Shown here in pieces: positions 6,618 through 7,567 of a DNA stretch of 7,567 nucleotides (positions within the stretch are counted from its first letter, which is position 1; each line of letters opens with the position of its first letter). The notes beneath the pieces were generated by a model. It saw only the letters and a program-made list of their open reading frames with translations, was not told where the DNA came from and ran no database searches. The DNA comes from JABFSC01 sp031389045 (GTDB lineage: Bacteria > Desulfobacterota > Binatia > Bin18): contig JANMSE010000248.1 in the NCBI GenBank assembly GCA_031389045.1, positions 1 to 7,567 of the forward strand, written 5' to 3'. The position numbers were made by a program, and so were the translations under genes.

Positions 6618-6658
6618 GCCCGCGCGGCACCGGGACAAAATCCCGCTGCGCGGCGGGC
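6618..6658. repeat. REP-like imperfect palindrome
   Basis: An inner perfect stem CGGGA/TCCCG (6631-6635 and 6641-6645) closes a CAAAA loop. Outside it, the GCCCGC...GCGG arm pairs imperfectly with GCGCGGCGGGC, giving a GC-rich hairpin of about 40 bases with small bulges. This is the architecture of repetitive extragenic palindromes. Only one copy is seen in the window, so repetitiveness is not shown. Confidence 0.5.
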
Positions 6659-6693
6659 CACGGCTACGCCGAGCTTCGTGTTGGACAAACCGC

Positions 6694-6770
6694 GACAATA
6701 GGGGACGCGGACAATAGGGAACGTTGCAATGTTCTTCATCTTCTTCTGTGGGACGGAATAGGGGACGTTG
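6694..6770 (+). repeat. Three direct copies of a short repeat (core AATAGGGGACG)
   Basis: The copies are GACAATAGGGGACG at 6694-6707, GACAATAGGGAACGTTGCA at 6710-6728, and GAATAGGGGACGTTG at 6756-6770. The last is followed by TTGAATTGATTGATT and then directly by the RHS coding fragment. The same core recurs at 2630-2645 on the minus strand and at 7491-7506 on the plus strand, so it is a dispersed repeat with at least five copies in this window. No transposase is present. Confidence 0.6.
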
Positions 6771-6783
6771 TTGAATTGATTGA

Positions 6784-7039
6784 TTTTTTCCGGAGCGACT
6801 CACCGACGCCACCGGGCGGGTGGTGTGGTCAGCCAGCTACGACCCGTTTGGCCGCGCGGCGGTGCAGAATGACCCGGATGGCGACGGCACGGCATTGACG
6901 CTGAACCTGCGATTTCCAGGGCAGTACTTCGATCAAGAGACGGGGCGGCATTACAACTACTTTCGGGATTATGATCCGGCCATCGGGGAGGTATCTGACG
7001 AGTGATCCGCACAGGTTGCCGAGCCCATCGCCTCCGTAA
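6784..7039 (+). pseudogene. RHS/YD-repeat core fragment, frameshifted and lacking its variable tip
   Basis: The frame is open after a TGA at 6781 and reads LTDATGRVVWSASYDPFGRA, then LNLRFPGQYFDQETG and YNYFRDYDPAIG, the signature end of an RHS core. No start codon or Shine-Dalgarno precedes it. At GGGG (6985-6988) the literal frame goes to EVSDE and stops (7003-7005). Dropping one G restores the expected GRYLTSDP motif, followed by HRLPSPSPP and TAA at 7037-7039. Full RHS proteins have hundreds of residues of YD repeats before this point and a family-specific tip after it; both are absent. What is left is about 85 codons. It is a remnant of a large secreted or surface RHS protein, possibly once joined to the protein upstream. 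The small lipoprotein follows directly. Confidence 0.8.
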
Positions 7040-7041
7040 AT

Positions 7042-7045
7042 GAGG
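7042..7045 (+). promoter_or_regulatory. Likely ribosome binding site deciding the small lipoprotein start
   Basis: GAGG (within TGAGG) sits about six bases before the ATG at 7052. The upstream in-frame ATG at 7040 abuts the RHS stop (TAAATG) and has no purine-rich site before it. Confidence 0.4.
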
Positions 7046-7051
7046 CTATCG

Positions 7052-7444
7052 ATGAATTACCTTGCCCTCGCCGCCGCTTTTGCGCTGCCATTGTTAGCTG
7101 CATGCGATCAGCAGATTTCCCAAACTGTCGTCGTACGCGCGAACGTTAAGAGTGGGGATGGAGACTCCCTGTGGCTCGTTGAAGATAACCAATGCATCGG
7201 CAACCGTATGAAGGCTGGCTGGTATCGGGATGGACTTTGGATCTTCCGGCTCTCGACTACCCGTGGAGGCCTGAGTGTTGTCACGCAGGAGTTGGCACTT
7301 TGTGTCAACGGCGCCACCGCACCACCGACCAAGGTTTGGCACAGTTTGCACGGCGGTGGCGCTTCGTTGCTCGTGCTCTCCTGCGTTCTTGGCGAGCCGA
7401 ACCCGTGTCGCTTATATCAGGATGAATACCCCGAAGGGATGTAG
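7052..7444 (+). CDS. Small predicted lipoprotein of unknown function
   Basis: From 7052 the product is 130 residues (134 from the alternative ATG at 7040). It opens with MNYLALAAAFALPLLAACDQ, a classic lipoprotein signal with lipobox LAAC and Cys18. Asp19 follows the cysteine; in enterobacteria an Asp there keeps lipoproteins in the inner membrane, though this rule may not hold in other phyla. The mature part is beta-rich and has several further cysteines (in DNQCIGN, ELALCVNG, VLSCVLG and NPCRLY), suggesting disulfides in an extracytoplasmic domain. I do not recognise the family. It lies immediately downstream of the RHS fragment, the slot where accessory or immunity genes often sit in intact RHS loci, but nothing in the sequence proves such a role. 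Confidence 0.7.
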   Translation: MNYLALAAAFALPLLAACDQQISQTVVVRANVKSGDGDSLWLVEDNQCIGNRMKAGWYRDGLWIFRLSTTRGGLSVVTQELALCVNGATAPPTKVWHSLHGGGASLLVLSCVLGEPNPCRLYQDEYPEGM

Positions 7445-7490
7445 GACGATGGGTGATAACACGTAACTGTAACCAGGAAATAGCAAAAAG

Positions 7491-7506
7491 AGGGGACGGT
7501 GCATGG
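7491..7506 (+). repeat. Dispersed repeat copy E (AGGGGACGGTGCATGG)
   Basis: Differs at one of 16 positions from the inverted copy at 2630-2645 and shares its core with the copies at 6694-6770. It marks the right end of the plus-strand cassette, 46 bases after the small lipoprotein's stop. Confidence 0.5.
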
Positions 7507-7567
7507 CGGAGAAGAGGGAACATGGCATGGCAGTTCAGGTTGTAGTTGTAGTGAGCGACTGGCCTGA
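7503..7567 (+). CDS. Possible start of a gene running off the right edge
   Basis: An ATG at 7503 opens 21 codons (MAEKREHGMAVQVVVVSDWP) without a stop before the edge, with GAGGGGA at 7490-7496 about six bases upstream. The purine-rich site and the ATG both fall in a copy of the dispersed repeat, so the apparent start signals may be coincidental. Too short to recognise. Confidence 0.25.
   Translation, partial: MAEKREHGMAVQVVVVVSDWP

Larger units (their letters stand above)
6574..6795. other. Non-coding repeat-rich spacer between secreted protein and RHS fragment
   Basis: No frame here carries convincing protein. It contains, in order, a GGGTTG/CAACCC inverted pair (6575-6580 and 6609-6614), a GC-rich REP-like palindrome (6618-6658), and three copies of a short AGGGGACG-type repeat (6694-6770) that run up to the first codons of the RHS fragment. 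The arrangement resembles an inserted or accreted repeat island rather than a regulatory spacer. No T-run follows the first inverted pair, so a standard terminator is not supported. Confidence 0.55.

Noticed and set aside
6694..6770. CRISPR array
   Set aside because: Three short imperfect repeats with unequal spacing and no regular spacers; no cas genes.
6570..6812. Minus-strand open frame of 80 codons over the REP-like palindrome
   Set aside because: Its arginine/serine-rich product is what a GC-rich palindrome and repeats give when translated; no ribosome binding site.
6413..6898. Plus-strand open frame of 161 codons spanning propeller end, repeats and RHS start
   Set aside because: It reads the wrong frame of both flanking coding remnants and translates the repeat region, so it is an accident of open frame.

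Overview
The window looks like a bacterial chromosome segment, moderately GC-rich (roughly 55-65% in most lines read). It probably comes from an environmental, uncultured Gram-negative of the deltaproteobacterial / Binatota / Tectomicrobia kind. That guess rests on gene content only: a D-aminoacylase-like amidohydrolase beside a PqqC/TenA-like oxidase, followed by secreted RHS-associated proteins and lipoproteins. No rRNA, tRNA or taxonomic marker gene is present, so it is weak.

Left part (1-2480, minus strand): a tight two-gene unit with strong Shine-Dalgarno sites and a 54-base gap. The first gene (2480 to 1734) encodes a 248-residue heme-oxygenase-like metallo-oxidase of the PqqC/TenA/CADD group. 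The second (1679 to the left edge) encodes an amidohydrolase of the N-acyl-D-amino-acid deacylase type. It has 559 visible codons and probably lacks only its last few residues. Both are intact and look functional.

Middle and right part (about 2607-7444, plus strand): a cassette of secreted or surface proteins. In order it holds a 5'-truncated Ig-like/PKD-like protein with an NTF2-like tail; a lipoprotein with a carboxypeptidase-regulatory-like domain; a long secreted protein (zinc-phospholipase-C-like head, later beta-propeller-like repeats) broken by several frameshifts; a short fragment of an RHS/YD-repeat core, itself frameshifted and without its variable tip; and a small lipoprotein. The last 65 bases may hold the start of another gene.

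The frameshifts and truncations lie in the plus-strand cassette, and the minus-strand genes are clean. A short repeat with core AGGGGACGTTGCA occurs at 2633-2645 (minus), in three copies at 6694-6770 next to a REP-like palindrome, and at 7491-7503. It sits at the broken 5' ends of both truncated genes. The 16-base versions at 2630-2645 and 7491-7506 are inverted relative to each other (15 of 16 bases match) and bracket the cassette. I read the cassette as a decaying RHS-type secreted island edged by dispersed repeats. Several frameshifts fall in homopolymer runs, so sequencing error remains a serious alternative for those.
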